Of a stretch of 33,478 nt of DNA, positions 24,894 through 33,478 are shown in pieces (the stretch's first letter is position 1; each line of letters opens with the position of its first letter). The stretch lies in assembly GCA_945872815.1 (NCBI GenBank), contig CAMCAY010000022.1, positions 1-33,478 of the forward strand, in the 5' to 3' direction. Source of the DNA: Chitinophaga pinensis. GTDB taxonomy: Bacteria; Bacteroidota; Bacteroidia; Chitinophagales; Chitinophagaceae. The position numbers were made by a program, and so were the translations under genes. Under the pieces are notes generated by a model. The model had not been told where the DNA came from. It did no database searches and saw nothing but the letters and a program-made list of their open reading frames with translations.

Positions 24894-26372
24894 ATGAGTA
24901 AAGAATTAACTTCCAGGGCAACCGATTATTCGCAATGGTACAATGATTTGGTAATAAAGGGAGAATTGGCTGATTACTCGGCAGTAAGGGGTTGTATGGT
25001 CATTAAGCCGTATGGTTATGCACTTTGGGAGAATATGAGAGATCAATTGGATCGCATGTTTAAAGAAACAGGACATGTGAATGCTTATTTTCCCTTGTTT
25101 GTTCCTAAAAGTTTGTTTGAGGCCGAAGAAAAAAATGCAGAAGGCTTTGCAAAAGAATGCGCGGTAGTTACTCACTATCGTTTGAAAAATGATCCAGCTA
25201 ACCCAGGCAAATTGATTGTTGATCCGGAAGCAAAATTGGAAGAAGAGCTGGTTATAAGGCCTACGAGTGAAGCTATAATTTGGAATACTTATAAAGGTTG
25301 GATTCAATCATATCGCGATTTGCCTATTCTGGTAAACCAATGGGCCAATGTGGTTCGTTGGGAAATGAGAACCAGGTTGTTTTTAAGAACCGCTGAATTC
25401 CTATGGCAAGAAGGTCATACGGCTCATGCAACGAAAGAGGAAGCAATTGAAGAAACAAAAAAAATGCTGGAAGTATATGCAGACTTTGTTGAGCATTATA
25501 TGGCAGTACCTGTGATCAAAGGAGTTAAAACAGCTAATGAAAGATTTGCTGGTGCTGAAGACACTTATTGCATTGAAGCTTTGATGCAAGATGGTAAAGC
25601 ATTGCAGGCAGGAACTTCTCATTTTCTTGGACAAAATTTTGCCAAAGCATTTGATGTACAATACTTAACCAAGGAAAACAAACAAGAATACGTTTGGGCT
25701 ACCAGTTGGGGCGTTTCTACCAGATTGATTGGTGCATTGATCATGGCACATAGCGACGATCAAGGATTGATTATGCCTCCAAGAATCGCTCCTTTGCAAG
25801 TAGTGATTGTACCAATATTTAAAGGAGAAGAAAGCAAGCCGATAATTGACGCTAAGGTATCTATACTCATAAAAGAACTGAAGTCTTTAGGTATTTCCGT
25901 AAAATATGATGACAATGACAACGCACGTCCAGGTTGGAAATTTGCCGAATATGAACTAAAGGGTGTTCCTGTAAGGGTAGCGATGGGATTGAGAGATATT
26001 GAAAACAATGTGGTTGAACTGGCTAGAAGAGATACCAAGGAAAAATCAGTTGTTTCTTTTGACGGACTGGCTGCCTACATCAAAAATTTATTGGAAGAGA
26101 TACAGCATAATATTTTCAACAGGGCATTGGCATTCAGAAATGAAAATATCAGAGAAGCTAATTCTTGGGAAGAATTTATTCAGTTGTTGGATACCAAGGC
26201 AGGGTTTGTTTCAGCACATTGGGATGGCACAAGTGAAACAGAAGAAAAGATTAAGGAACAGACGAAAGCTACCATCAGATGTATTCCATTAAACAATAAA
26301 CAGGAAGAGGGGAAATGTGTATTGACGGGTAATCCAAGCACTCAAAGAGTTTTGTTTGCAAGAGCCTATTAA
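24894..26372 (+). CDS. proS: Prolyl-tRNA synthetase (archaeal/eukaryal type)
   Basis: The protein of 492 residues is a class II synthetase of the short form without the bacterial editing insertion. The N-terminus ([20 protein letters not shown], then [18 protein letters not shown]) is that of the archaeal/eukaryal-type ProRS common in Bacteroidota. Motif 2 is [20 protein letters not shown], and motif 3 is seen as [17 protein letters not shown]. An anticodon-binding domain ([15 protein letters not shown] onward) is followed by the C-terminal domain ending FARAY. It charges tRNA-Pro. truB follows 24 nt after the stop and is probably co-transcribed. Confidence 0.96.
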   Translation: MSKELTSRATDYSQWYNDLVIKGELADYSAVRGCMVIKPYGYALWENMRDQLDRMFKETGHVNAYFPLFVPKSLFEAEEKNAEGFAKECAVVTHYRLKNDPANPGKLIVDPEAKLEEELVIRPTSEAIIWNTYKGWIQSYRDLPILVNQWANVVRWEMRTRLFLRTAEFLWQEGHTAHATKEEAIEETKKMLEVYADFVEHYMAVPVIKGVKTANERFAGAEDTYCIEALMQDGKALQAGTSHFLGQNFAKAFDVQYLTKENKQEYVWATSWGVSTRLIGALIMAHSDDQGLIMPPRIAPLQVVIVPIFKGEESKPIIDAKVSILIKELKSLGISVKYDDNDNARPGWKFAEYELKGVPVRVAMGLRDIENNVVELARRDTKEKSVVSFDGLAAYIKNLLEEIQHNIFNRALAFRNENIREANSWEEFIQLLDTKAGFVSAHWDGTSETEEKIKEQTKATIRCIPLNNKQEEGKCVLTGNPSTQRVLFARAY

Positions 26373-26396
26373 TTCATTTTAAAAAATGAAATCACT

Positions 26397-27161
26397 TTGA
26401 GTAATAAAGGAAGTTACAGACAAAAACACCTTGCAGCAACAGGAGAGCAAGACTCTTATCGTTCAATTGTTATCAGTCCTATAATTTCACCTGATAAAAA
26501 AGTATTGTTTGAGGAGGGGAAGGTGATATTAATTGATAAACCGCTGCATTGGACATCCTTTGATGTGGTAAGAAAAATAAGAGGAGCGATTCGCATAAAA
26601 AAAGTAGGTCATGCCGGAACATTAGATCCATTAGCTTCAGGACTATTAATCATCTGCACTGGAAAGTTTACCAAAAAAATAAATGAATACATGGCACAGG
26701 TAAAAGAATATACCGGTTCTTTTACACTCGGTGCAGTAACCCCAACCTATGACCTCGAAAGCCATCCGGAAAATTTTAAGGATATTTCACAGCTAACTGA
26801 AAAAAATATTTTTGATACAACAAAGAATTTTATTGGAGAAATAGATCAGATCCCACCCATATATTCCGCCATTAAAAAGAAAGGGACACCATTGTATGAA
26901 TTGGCAAGAAGAGGAGAGGAGGTGGAGCTTCAGCCAAGAAAAATCAACATTCATTCATTTGAAATCACTTCCATAAAACTTCCTGTAGTAGAATTTAAAA
27001 TTGTATGCTCAACGGGAACGTATATACGAAGTGTAGCCCATGATTTTGGTGCGGCCTTGGGTTGTGGTGCTTATTTAAGCAGTTTGCGCCGAACTGCAAT
27101 TGGTAACTTTAGAGAAGAAGGAGCTTTAACGGTAGATTCTTTTTTGGAATCTTTGAGCTAA
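26397..27161 (+). CDS. truB: tRNA pseudouridine(55) synthase TruB
   Basis: The enzyme isomerises U55 in the T loop of tRNAs. The core begins at FEEGKVILIDKPLHWTS (38-54) and continues with VGHAGTLDPLASGLL (70-84), where D77 is the catalytic Asp. Then come EYTGSFTLGAVTPTYD, PPIYSAIKKKGTPLYELAR and STGTYIRSVAHDFG. No ATG exists upstream of the core. TTG 26397 gives 254 residues with a 36-residue polar extension not usual in TruB; TTG 26505 would start exactly at the conserved core. The start is therefore undecided. The gene lies 24 nt after proS and converges with tamL across 36 bases without a visible terminator. Confidence 0.92.
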   Translation: MSNKGSYRQKHLAATGEQDSYRSIVISPIISPDKKVLFEEGKVILIDKPLHWTSFDVVRKIRGAIRIKKVGHAGTLDPLASGLLIICTGKFTKKINEYMAQVKEYTGSFTLGAVTPTYDLESHPENFKDISQLTEKNIFDTTKNFIGEIDQIPPIYSAIKKKGTPLYELARRGEEVELQPRKINIHSFEITSIKLPVVEFKIVCSTGTYIRSVAHDFGAALGCGAYLSSLRRTAIGNFREEGALTVDSFLESLS

Positions 27162-27197
27162 TTGCAATTAAAATATTGTAGGTTGAATAATTTTCGC

Positions 27198-29630
27198 TTA
27201 AAACGGATACCCAATTCCAATAGTAAAATTGAAATTTTCATACCTCCATCTTCTGTATTCGTCATTGGTTCCGCGAGTAAATATTTTTTTTAGGCAGTCA
27301 TCTAAATTGATATTCGGCAATTTCCATCCATCATTTTGATAAAACAATTCTGGTCGTTTAATTCTGAATCCCAAATCAAATCGTACAATAAAATAGTTGA
27401 AATCCAGCCTGAATCCTGTTCCTGCAGAAATGCCTGTTTGCTTGTAAATATTTTTAAACTGAAATTGTGATGTATCTGCAGATCCGTCGAGCTTTGAATT
27501 TCTAGTATTCCAAACATTACCAATGTCTGAAAATATGGCGCCTCTCAATGTTAGGGTATTGGGAATAATACGAGCAATATCATACCTGAATTCACTGTTG
27601 ATTTCAAGTTGAATGTCTCCTGTACGATCATTGAAATTGGTTCTGTCGGCAGAATAGGGTATCAATGCATTTCCTCCGGGACCAATACCCCTTACAGGCC
27701 AGGCCCTCATACTATTACTTCCTCCCCCAAAATATTGTTTGAATAAAGGAAGTGTTTTGTTTGGGTCTGTTCCAATTAATGGAATTCCAATTCCTGCAAA
27801 TCCTCTGAATGCCAATGCCGTTTTTGAGTAACGGATACTGTGTTTGATCTCAATATCTTCTTTGATGAATCTTCTTTTGTTTTTATTGAAAATAGGCAGT
27901 AAACCCCACGTTAATCCTGATTCTTCTGCATTAAATCGGATACTTAATTCTTTTGATTGACTATTGGGGTGCTTCAATCCGGATATCAATTTATAAAAGC
28001 TAATTCCCATGCCATTTACCAATGCAGTATTGTAGGATGATCGAAGAAATGGATTTTTGGTTAATATGGCCTCAAAACTATCTGTCTTGTTAATTAGATT
28101 GCTGTAACCGAAATTAAGCGAAGTCCAATTCCATTTCCATCCCTTTTTATTATAACCAGTCCAGCCAAAACTCAAATTGGTGGATTGAAGTTTGAATAAA
28201 TTCAGGCGGGTAATATAATTTGATTGTAACCCAATGTAGGTTTCTCCGTTATTATACTCATTTTTTTTATTGAAAAGATTAGGAATAAATGGAAAAAGCA
28301 ATCGTGGAAAAGATGTGGTATTACTGTAACTCAATTCATTTGAATTGATAATACTGCTGTTACTTCCTGTATTATTATTCAATTCAATTCCCGCACGAAT
28401 GTTCTGAACCATTCTAACAGACTCTTTGGCAACATTTCTATTTGTTAATGAAATATTTCCAGATAATCCGAATAGATTTCCACCCAAAACATTTGTACTG
28501 TTACTGGCTGAATAACTTACTTCCAGAGCAGTTTCAAATCCTAATTTATTGGCAGGGGCCAGCTGAATTATCAGATTCACCATGGAGTCATTTTCTTTGT
28601 CATCTTCAATTTGAATATTGATACTTTGCCATGCACCCGTTTTTGATAAATTGTAAATGGACTTATAGTATTCAGATTGCCTGAAAATATCTCCCTTTCT
28701 AAATGAAATCAATTTTTCGAATAAGGAGAAGTTGAATGATTTATGATGTTGTTTAAATAAGAAATAATTAGTTTGGATAGCGTTGATACTGCTGTCATTA
28801 GTATTTTTCTGAACAGGGAAATCTGGATAAATAATGATGTTGTTGATAAAATATTTTTTAAGCCTGGTATAATCATCTGGAGGATTGATGACTATACTGA
28901 CTTTTATTTTAGGAGAATCCCTCATTTCCTGAGCATGAGCAATAAATCGAAACTGCTCAAAAGGGTCATCTGATATGGAAGTTAGAGCTTCAATACTTGT
29001 GTCTCCATAAACTTTTAAATCAGCAGCAGTGAATTTATAATAACCATTGTTTCGGAAACTATCAACAATTCGATTTAATTCAGTAAGTACACCAATCTTT
29101 GTAATGGCTGTATTTTTTAATAAATAAGTGGACTGTTTTATTGAATTTCCTAACTCTTGTAATTCGGATGTTTTGAATTGGTAGGTCAAAGTGTCTATTA
29201 GTGTTGGGTTGCTGGTATTTACTTCATAGTGAACAATGATTTTCCTTTTAATGGTATCTGTTTTGGTCTTGACATAAGCATTGTAATAACCACTATGAAA
29301 CAAAGAAGCAATCATATTTTCAGCCGATACTCTTGTTGAGGAGCTGTCATAATCAAGGGGGTGTTTGATGATATTTACAAAAAACAGGTACTGGCTTATT
29401 TTGATTTTTGAACTATCATCTAGCTGTACATTGAGCTTTTGAATCAAATTGGTTTTTTCAGATTTGGAAAAATGGCCACCTTTGATTTCAATGCTATTTT
29501 TATAAAGGTAAAATTTATCTTTAGGTGCTTTTTTTACAAAGGGTCTTCCACATGATGCAATTGTAAGCACCAATAAAGGTAAGCTCCAGAAAAAACAACA
29601 TTTAATTCTATTAAAAAGTATATTTAACAT
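27198..29630 (-). CDS. tamL: TamL-type outer-membrane assembly lipoprotein (BamA/TamA superfamily)
   Basis: The protein of 810 residues has a lipoprotein signal peptide (LTIASC, lipidated C27). POTRA-like alpha/beta repeats follow over the first half (SIEIKGGHFS, NIIIYPDFPV, then FRKGDIFRQSEYYKS). The second half is an Omp85 barrel, with GGGSNSMRAWPVRGIGPGG in the position of the conserved VRGF/Y loop and a C-terminal FNFTIGIGYPF. TamL is the lipidated TamA variant of Bacteroidota, which works with TamB in the assembly or transport of outer-membrane components. tamB is not in this window. The start codon is only 12 bp from that of the divergent methyltransferase, so its promoter (TATATTTG, 29663-29670) lies inside the neighbour's coding region. 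Confidence 0.88.
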   Translation of the reverse strand: MLNILFNRIKCCFFWSLPLLVLTIASCGRPFVKKAPKDKFYLYKNSIEIKGGHFSKSEKTNLIQKLNVQLDDSSKIKISQYLFFVNIIKHPLDYDSSSTRVSAENMIASLFHSGYYNAYVKTKTDTIKRKIIVHYEVNTSNPTLIDTLTYQFKTSELQELGNSIKQSTYLLKNTAITKIGVLTELNRIVDSFRNNGYYKFTAADLKVYGDTSIEALTSISDDPFEQFRFIAHAQEMRDSPKIKVSIVINPPDDYTRLKKYFINNIIIYPDFPVQKNTNDSSINAIQTNYFLFKQHHKSFNFSLFEKLISFRKGDIFRQSEYYKSIYNLSKTGAWQSINIQIEDDKENDSMVNLIIQLAPANKLGFETALEVSYSASNSTNVLGGNLFGLSGNISLTNRNVAKESVRMVQNIRAGIELNNNTGSNSSIINSNELSYSNTTSFPRLLFPFIPNLFNKKNEYNNGETYIGLQSNYITRLNLFKLQSTNLSFGWTGYNKKGWKWNWTSLNFGYSNLINKTDSFEAILTKNPFLRSSYNTALVNGMGISFYKLISGLKHPNSQSKELSIRFNAEESGLTWGLLPIFNKNKRRFIKEDIEIKHSIRYSKTALAFRGFAGIGIPLIGTDPNKTLPLFKQYFGGGSNSMRAWPVRGIGPGGNALIPYSADRTNFNDRTGDIQLEINSEFRYDIARIIPNTLTLRGAIFSDIGNVWNTRNSKLDGSADTSQFQFKNIYKQTGISAGTGFRLDFNYFIVRFDLGFRIKRPELFYQNDGWKLPNINLDDCLKKIFTRGTNDEYRRWRYENFNFTIGIGYPF

Positions 29631-29642
29631 AAATAAGCGTCA

Positions 29643-30392
29643 ATGTTAAGCAAACAGACTGTCAAATATATTCAAAGTTTACAGCAGAAAAAATTCAGAG
29701 ATGAATTAGGTGAATTTATAGGTGAAGGACCCAAAGTGGTTAAGGAGCTTTTATTGAACGGTAAATTTGAGTGTTTGACTATTTTTACATTAGCTGCCTG
29801 GGTTCATTCACTTGAGAAGAAGTTATACCAATCATTGGAAAATAAAATCCAAATCATTGAAGAAAATGAGTTGTTGAAAATTGCTCATTATACAACCCCT
29901 AATAATGTTGTGGCTGTTTTTAAAAAAGCGGTACCTGAAACAAGGATAAATGTCAAAAAGAATATCACGTTGGTTTTGGATGGGATCCAGGATCCTGGAA
30001 ATCTGGGTACAATCATCCGTAATGCTGATTGGTTTGGTGTAAAAAATGTTATTTGTTCAAGAAATACCGTGGATATGTACAATAGTAAAGTTGTGCAAAG
30101 TTCGATGGCAAGTCTCTCGCGAGTAAATATTATTTATACTGATGTAAAGGAGTGGCTTTTGAAAAATCATGAAGTAAAAATATATGCAACCGTTTTGAAT
30201 GGCTCACCTTTAGATGAATGCAGTATGGATAAAGAATGTATTATTATGATAGGTAATGAGGCTAACGGATTGTCGGCAGAACTTATTGAAATAGCAGATC
30301 AAAAAATAACCATTCCAACTTTCGGATTGGCTGAATCGCTGAATGCCGGTGTAGCATCGGCATTGGTATTGTATGAATGTCGTCGTAACTAA
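29643..30392 (+). CDS. SpoU/TrmH-family RNA 2'-O-ribose methyltransferase
   Basis: A SPOUT methyltransferase of 249 residues. An N-terminal substrate-binding domain (FIGEGPKVVKELL at 25-37) precedes the knotted SAM domain with its three signature motifs. These are DGIQDPGNLGTIIRNADWFG (113-132, with N120 and R126), IGNEANGLS (203-211) and IPTFGLAESLNAGVASA (224-240). The target, 23S rRNA (RlmB-like) or a tRNA, cannot be told from the sequence. It diverges from tamL with 12 bp between start codons and converges with the LolC/E-like permease with 13 bp between stops. Confidence 0.92.
   Translation: MLSKQTVKYIQSLQQKKFRDELGEFIGEGPKVVKELLLNGKFECLTIFTLAAWVHSLEKKLYQSLENKIQIIEENELLKIAHYTTPNNVVAVFKKAVPETRINVKKNITLVLDGIQDPGNLGTIIRNADWFGVKNVICSRNTVDMYNSKVVQSSMASLSRVNIIYTDVKEWLLKNHEVKIYATVLNGSPLDECSMDKECIIMIGNEANGLSAELIEIADQKITIPTFGLAESLNAGVASALVLYECRRN
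29663..29670 (-). promoter_or_regulatory. -7 element of tamL inside the neighbouring gene
   Basis: TATATTTG on the minus strand, 32 nt before the tamL ATG and within codons 7-10 of the divergent methyltransferase gene. It is exact to consensus, but no -33 TTG is seen. Confidence 0.5.
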
Positions 30393-30405
30393 GTATTGAT
30401 CTCCA

Positions 30406-31635
30406 TCACCTGAACTGTATGGCTTTTACAGGCGATATTTTTCTTATAATGAGTGTTGGTATGATAAGTGTGATGAAGCAGAACAATAAAGTGATCAAAT
30501 CCACCAATACAATTTGCCACCATACAATATCTACGGCTGCTTTTGATATGAAATAAGCTTCTTCATTAAGTGTAATGAAACCGGTTTTGTCTTGAAGCCA
30601 ACAAAAAAATAATCCAATGATTGTGCCGATAATGATGCCTGTAAAAGCAATCAAAGTGGTGTTGTATAAAAAAATCTTTTGTACAAACCAATCACTTCCA
30701 CCCATGGCTTTTAGTGTTCCGGTCATGTAAGTTCTGTCTAAAACAAGTATAATAAGGCAAGTAATCAAATTCACTACTGCAATGACAATCATAATGGCTA
30801 TCAGTATATTTTTTAATTGACCCTGTAAATTTAACCAGTCAAATATATTGGGGTAAATTTCCTTTATACTTTTACTGTACCAGCCCTGCGGGAGTTCTTC
30901 ATAAATTTTATTTGAAATGGAATCTGTTTTTTTATAATCACGCAGAAATATCTCATACCCTCCAATCTGATTGATCTCCCAGTTATTCATTCTTCTAATC
31001 AGATTAAGATCGCATAATGCAAAGTTTTTATCATAATCTTCAATACCTGATTTAAAAAACCCTACGACTTTTAATTTTCTGGCGGTTTTACTTCCGTCTT
31101 CTCTGAAAAAGAAAACAAGCAGACTGTCGCCCATGCTTATGTTTAATTGGTTTGCAGTATAAGTGCTGACATTGATTTCTTTACTATAGCCACTGTCCTT
31201 AAATGAGATCCATTTACCTTCTTTTAAAAAAGAGTTCATTCTGGAAAAATTGAAAGACTGATCGATGCCTTTTAACAAGACACTTTCAATACCTGTTTCA
31301 AATTTTAAAATTCCCGACTTGGTTGCATATCTTTCAACAGATAAAGCATCTGGTAAGCTGTGTAGGTAATTTTCAATGGTATCATTTTCATATATAGGAT
31401 ATTCCTCGGCAATAGATACCTTGTTTTCTAAATTTTGAAGTACCCTTACATGCCCCCAAAAGCTGAATATTTTATTGCTGATCGTTTGTTGGAATCCATT
31501 TACAAAGCTTAAAGCCACAATCATCACCGCAACACTCAATGATGTAGCAGCAACTGCCAATTTTATGATGAAATTTGAAAAAGAGTGTTGATTTCTTTTT
31601 GCAATTTTTTTTGCTATGTAAAAGGCAAGATTCAA
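30406..31635 (-). CDS. LolC/E-type ABC transporter permease (FtsX/MacB domains)
   Basis: With a TTG start at 31635 the protein has 409 residues. A transmembrane helix lies at about 22-45 ([20 protein letters not shown]), followed by a periplasmic MacB_PCD-like domain of about 220 residues. Three C-terminal helices of the FtsX domain contain [26 protein letters not shown], the cytoplasmic loop typical of LolC/E permeases. Lol permeases extract lipoproteins from the inner membrane. The ATPase partner is not in this window. The frame is open to TTG 31659, but that codon is part of the -7 box (31657-31664). TTG 31635 yields [12 protein letters not shown], which fits the usual N-terminus of Bacteroidota homologues. 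Confidence 0.88.
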   Translation of the reverse strand: MNLAFYIAKKIAKRNQHSFSNFIIKLAVAATSLSVAVMIVALSFVNGFQQTISNKIFSFWGHVRVLQNLENKVSIAEEYPIYENDTIENYLHSLPDALSVERYATKSGILKFETGIESVLLKGIDQSFNFSRMNSFLKEGKWISFKDSGYSKEINVSTYTANQLNISMGDSLLVFFFREDGSKTARKLKVVGFFKSGIEDYDKNFALCDLNLIRRMNNWEINQIGGYEIFLRDYKKTDSISNKIYEELPQGWYSKSIKEIYPNIFDWLNLQGQLKNILIAIMIVIAVVNLITCLIILVLDRTYMTGTLKAMGGSDWFVQKIFLYNTTLIAFTGIIIGTIIGLFFCWLQDKTGFITLNEEAYFISKAAVDIVWWQIVLVDLITLLFCFITLIIPTLIIRKISPVKAIQFR

Positions 31636-31649
31636 ACGATTTATTTTAC

Positions 31650-31664
31650 TATCTTTCAAAAGTA
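31650..31664. promoter_or_regulatory. Overlapping divergent -7 elements (permease / T9SS plug)
   Basis: On the minus strand TACTTTTG (31657-31664) serves the permease. On the plus strand TATCTTTC (31650-31657, one mismatch) lies 25 nt before the plug gene ATG. The two boxes share one base and form an imperfect palindrome. Confidence 0.5.
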
Positions 31665-31682
31665 AATTAATAAAATTATTAA

Positions 31683-32975
31683 ATGCATTTCAATTTTGGA
31701 CTCTCAAGATTATTTTTCCTTGCAATTATGTTTTTTGCTGATCACAGCAATGCACAAAATGTAGAGCGCATATTCAATAACAATATTCGAACGATACAGT
31801 TAAATGCTTATGGAAACCAACAGGGACTTCCTGTTTACTCTATTGAGGAAGGAAATAAAATTGAACTTAATTTTGATGATATGGATGGGGATTACAAAAA
31901 TTACTACTACACATTTGTTTTATGTGATTATAATTGGAAGCCGGTAAATTTGAGCGCATTTGATTATATAAAAGGGTTTACGCAAAACAGAATCAATACT
32001 TACAGGTATTCAAGTGTTGCCTTTACAAGGTATACTCACTATCAGGCTATGATTCCTGAACAGAACTCTATTCCGGTTAAATCCGGTAATTATTTATTGA
32101 AAGTATATTTGGATGGGGATACTTCAAAAACTGTATTTACAAAACAAATGCTGGTATTGGAAACGAAAGTATTGATAGATGCAGCAGTAGTTCAGCCATT
32201 TACTCCTCAATTTTTCACTACCCATCAAAGATTAAAATTCAATGCCAATATAAAAGACATCAATTCATTCAGTGCGGCACAACAAGTTAAAGTGGTCATA
32301 TTGCAGAACAACAGATGGGATAATTCGCAGCGAGACATTGCACCTACATTTGTAAGGGGTAATCGGTTGGAGTATAATACTGAAAATACGGGAATGTTTG
32401 CCGGAGGAAAAGAATGGCGCTGGCTTGATATGAGGAGTTTTAGATTATTGTCTGACAGAGTGGAAAATGGAATATACAATCAAGGAAAGCAGGAAATGTT
32501 ATTAAAAACAGATTTCAACAGAGAAGGGGAGCGATATGTTTATTTTTCGGATTACAATGGGATGTACAATATTGTTACTTATGAAAGTATCAATCCATTA
32601 TGGCAGGCAGATTATGCAACTATTCATTTTTCTTTTGCAAATAAAAACGGCAAACCATTTGACAATAAAGACCTATATATCATTGGACAGTTTACCGGGT
32701 ATCAAATAAATGATCGTTGGAAAATGAAGTTTTCTGAGGAAATGGGAAAATATCAATGCGACGCATTACTTAAACAAGGATATTATAATTATGCTTATGT
32801 TACTGTAGACAGATCCAATCCCTCTCAATTAGAATCATTGGAAGGCAATTACTGGGAAACAGAAAATTCCTACACTATTCTTGTTTATTATAAATCATTT
32901 ACCGACCGAAACGACCGATTAATAGGGGTTTCTAGTATCAATTCACGCAGGGATAAACCGGGATTTAGTTTTTAA
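31683..32975 (+). CDS. Type IX secretion system plug protein (DUF5103)
   Basis: The protein of 430 residues has a signal peptide (1-25, ending SNAQ). It matches the DUF5103/T9SS_plug family by length and by signature segments: [20 protein letters not shown] (29-48), [14 protein letters not shown] (74-87), [15 protein letters not shown] (108-122), [13 protein letters not shown] and GYYNYAYV. In Flavobacterium johnsoniae the Plug protein closes the periplasmic end of the giant SprA translocon when PorV and cargo are absent. The family is ubiquitous in bacteria with a T9SS, so this genome should encode the rest of the system (SprA, PorV, GldKLMN) elsewhere. None of those genes is in this window. 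Confidence 0.9.
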   Translation: MHFNFGLSRLFFLAIMFFADHSNAQNVERIFNNNIRTIQLNAYGNQQGLPVYSIEEGNKIELNFDDMDGDYKNYYYTFVLCDYNWKPVNLSAFDYIKGFTQNRINTYRYSSVAFTRYTHYQAMIPEQNSIPVKSGNYLLKVYLDGDTSKTVFTKQMLVLETKVLIDAAVVQPFTPQFFTTHQRLKFNANIKDINSFSAAQQVKVVILQNNRWDNSQRDIAPTFVRGNRLEYNTENTGMFAGGKEWRWLDMRSFRLLSDRVENGIYNQGKQEMLLKTDFNREGERYVYFSDYNGMYNIVTYESINPLWQADYATIHFSFANKNGKPFDNKDLYIIGQFTGYQINDRWKMKFSEEMGKYQCDALLKQGYYNYAYVTVDRSNPSQLESLEGNYWETENSYTILVYYKSFTDRNDRLIGVSSINSRRDKPGFSF

Positions 32976-33008
32976 ATTCAATCATTTTTAAAGCACTGAA
33001 AAATTTCC

Positions 33009-33016
33009 TATATTTG
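33009..33016 (+). promoter_or_regulatory. -7 element of the SRP RNA gene
   Basis: TATATTTG ends 4 nt before the predicted 5' end of the RNA (33021). Because the RNA's end stem fixes +1, this gives an internal ruler for the promoter-to-start distance in this genome. Confidence 0.7.
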
Positions 33017-33020
33017 CATC

Positions 33021-33114
33021 GGCAAGTCTTATACGACCAGCTCCTGTTGAACTCCCCCAGGACCGGAAGGTAGCAAGGGTAAATGGTTGAGCGGTGCGAT
33101 GTAAGTAACTTGCC
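33021..33114 (+). ncRNA. ffs: Signal recognition particle RNA (4.5S type)
   Basis: The terminal stem is GGCAAGT...ACTTGCC. The interior contains the conserved Ffh-binding hairpin around CAGGACCGGAAGGTAGCAAGG (GGAA tetraloop and asymmetric loop AGCA). The size, about 94 nt, fits the small bacterial SRP RNA without an Alu domain. A T-run (33116-33120) directly follows the stem and should end transcription. Exact ends could shift by a few bases. Confidence 0.93.
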
Positions 33115-33156
33115 ATTTTTATTTTGCCTATGTCCCGAAATTTCTAAAATCTTTTA

Positions 33157-33186
33157 TTGAAAAAATAAAGCAGTCTAGTAACTTCG
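33157..33186 (+). promoter_or_regulatory. Probable promoter of the aldolase gene
   Basis: TTG (33157-33159), a 19-nt spacer and TAACTTCG (33179-33186, one mismatch to TAnnTTTG) lie 68 nt before ATG 33255. The leader contains A/T-rich simple sequence, including ACTTTTCACTTT, the complement of the heptamer seen after bshC. Confidence 0.5.
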
Positions 33187-33254
33187 TAGAATTAAAAATT
33201 AAAAATGATTTGTTTTTTACTTTTCACTTTAAAATTTTGATTTAATTAAATCTT

Positions 33255-33478
33255 ATGAAATTTTTTATTGACACAGCTAATCTGGCTCAAATCAAAGAAG
33301 CACACGAATTAGGTATTTTGGATGGTGTAACAACCAATCCGTCTTTAATGGCAAAGGAAGGGATAAAGGGAGAAGCCGCTGTAATGCAACATTATAAGAC
33401 TATTTGTGAAATGGTAGATGGAGACATCAGTGCGGAAGTAATTTCTACTGATTTTGACGGAATCATTGCAGAAGGAAA
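33255..33478 (+). CDS. fsa: Fructose-6-phosphate aldolase / transaldolase, 5' part
   Basis: Only the first 74 codons are in the window; the gene runs off the end. [16 protein letters not shown] (with D6), [17 protein letters not shown] (with N28) and ISAEVISTD are the N-terminal strands of the small (about 215-220 residue) FSA/TalC transaldolase subfamily, a TIM barrel. The Schiff-base lysine lies beyond the window edge, so aldolase and transaldolase activities cannot be told apart. It follows the SRP RNA gene on the same strand with its own likely promoter. Confidence 0.88.
   Translation, partial: MKFFIDTANLAQIKEAHELGILDGVTTNPSLMAKEGIKGEAAVMQHYKTICEMVDGDISAEVISTDFDGIIAEG

Noticed and set aside
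24906-25307. 133-codon antisense frame over proS
   Set aside because: It overlaps the conserved N-terminal domain of ProRS; the composition is that of a shadow frame.

Overview
The window is a compact, AT-rich chromosomal segment from a member of the Bacteroidota, probably order Chitinophagales (the phylum is well supported, the order is inference). The phylum call rests on a type IX secretion plug protein, a lipidated TamA homologue (TamL), a Porin_10-type porin, BshC of bacillithiol synthesis, an archaeal/eukaryal-type ProRS, and repeated promoters of the form TTG/TTTG-N18..23-TAnnTTTG. There are no phage, insertion-sequence or CRISPR signs, and no gene-free stretch longer than about 210 bases.

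Layout. 1-432: tRNA-Lys(UUU) on the minus strand with its promoter and terminator, and a 20-bp perfect palindrome. 433-3137: short-chain dehydrogenase, a SAM-hydroxide adenosyltransferase homologue that appears to lack its catalytic triad, and GDP-L-fucose synthase. 3254-4465 (minus): sucC. 4672-7548: purine nucleoside phosphorylase and a porin. 7637-9883: a small heavy-metal cluster (HYC_CC_PP protein, two exported HMA proteins, an outer-membrane barrel). 9921-11942 (minus): an unrecognised two-gene unit, a class I glutamine-amidotransferase-like protein followed 6 nt later by a protein that reads as a circularly permuted ATP-grasp enzyme. 12024-14964: rimO and bshC, ending in a 7-bp tandem repeat. 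15087-16100 (minus): LuxE-type acyl-protein synthetase. 16170-19093: a lipoprotein, a UbiA-like membrane protein, an M42 peptidase and a small membrane protein, sharing a terminator hairpin with lon (minus, 19118-21514). 21720-27161: a tRNA maturation and charging group (cca, a PRiA4_ORF3-domain protein, miaA, proS, truB). 27198-32975: envelope genes tamL (minus), a TrmH/SpoU methyltransferase, a LolC/E-type permease (minus) and the T9SS plug protein. 33021-33114: SRP RNA. 33255-end: the start of a fructose-6-phosphate aldolase/transaldolase gene.

How the parts fit. Translation dominates: the tRNA-Lys gene carries no CCA, so it needs a CCA-adding enzyme such as the one encoded here, and MiaA, TruB, ProS, RimO, a SPOUT methyltransferase and SRP RNA all belong to the same machinery. 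The second theme is the envelope (porin, TamL, LolC/E-like permease, T9SS plug, lipoprotein). The best candidate for an undescribed system is the amidotransferase/permuted ATP-grasp pair. The SRP RNA promoter also provides an internal calibration of +1 (4 nt after the -7 element), which implies that several neighbouring genes are transcribed with no or almost no 5' leader.
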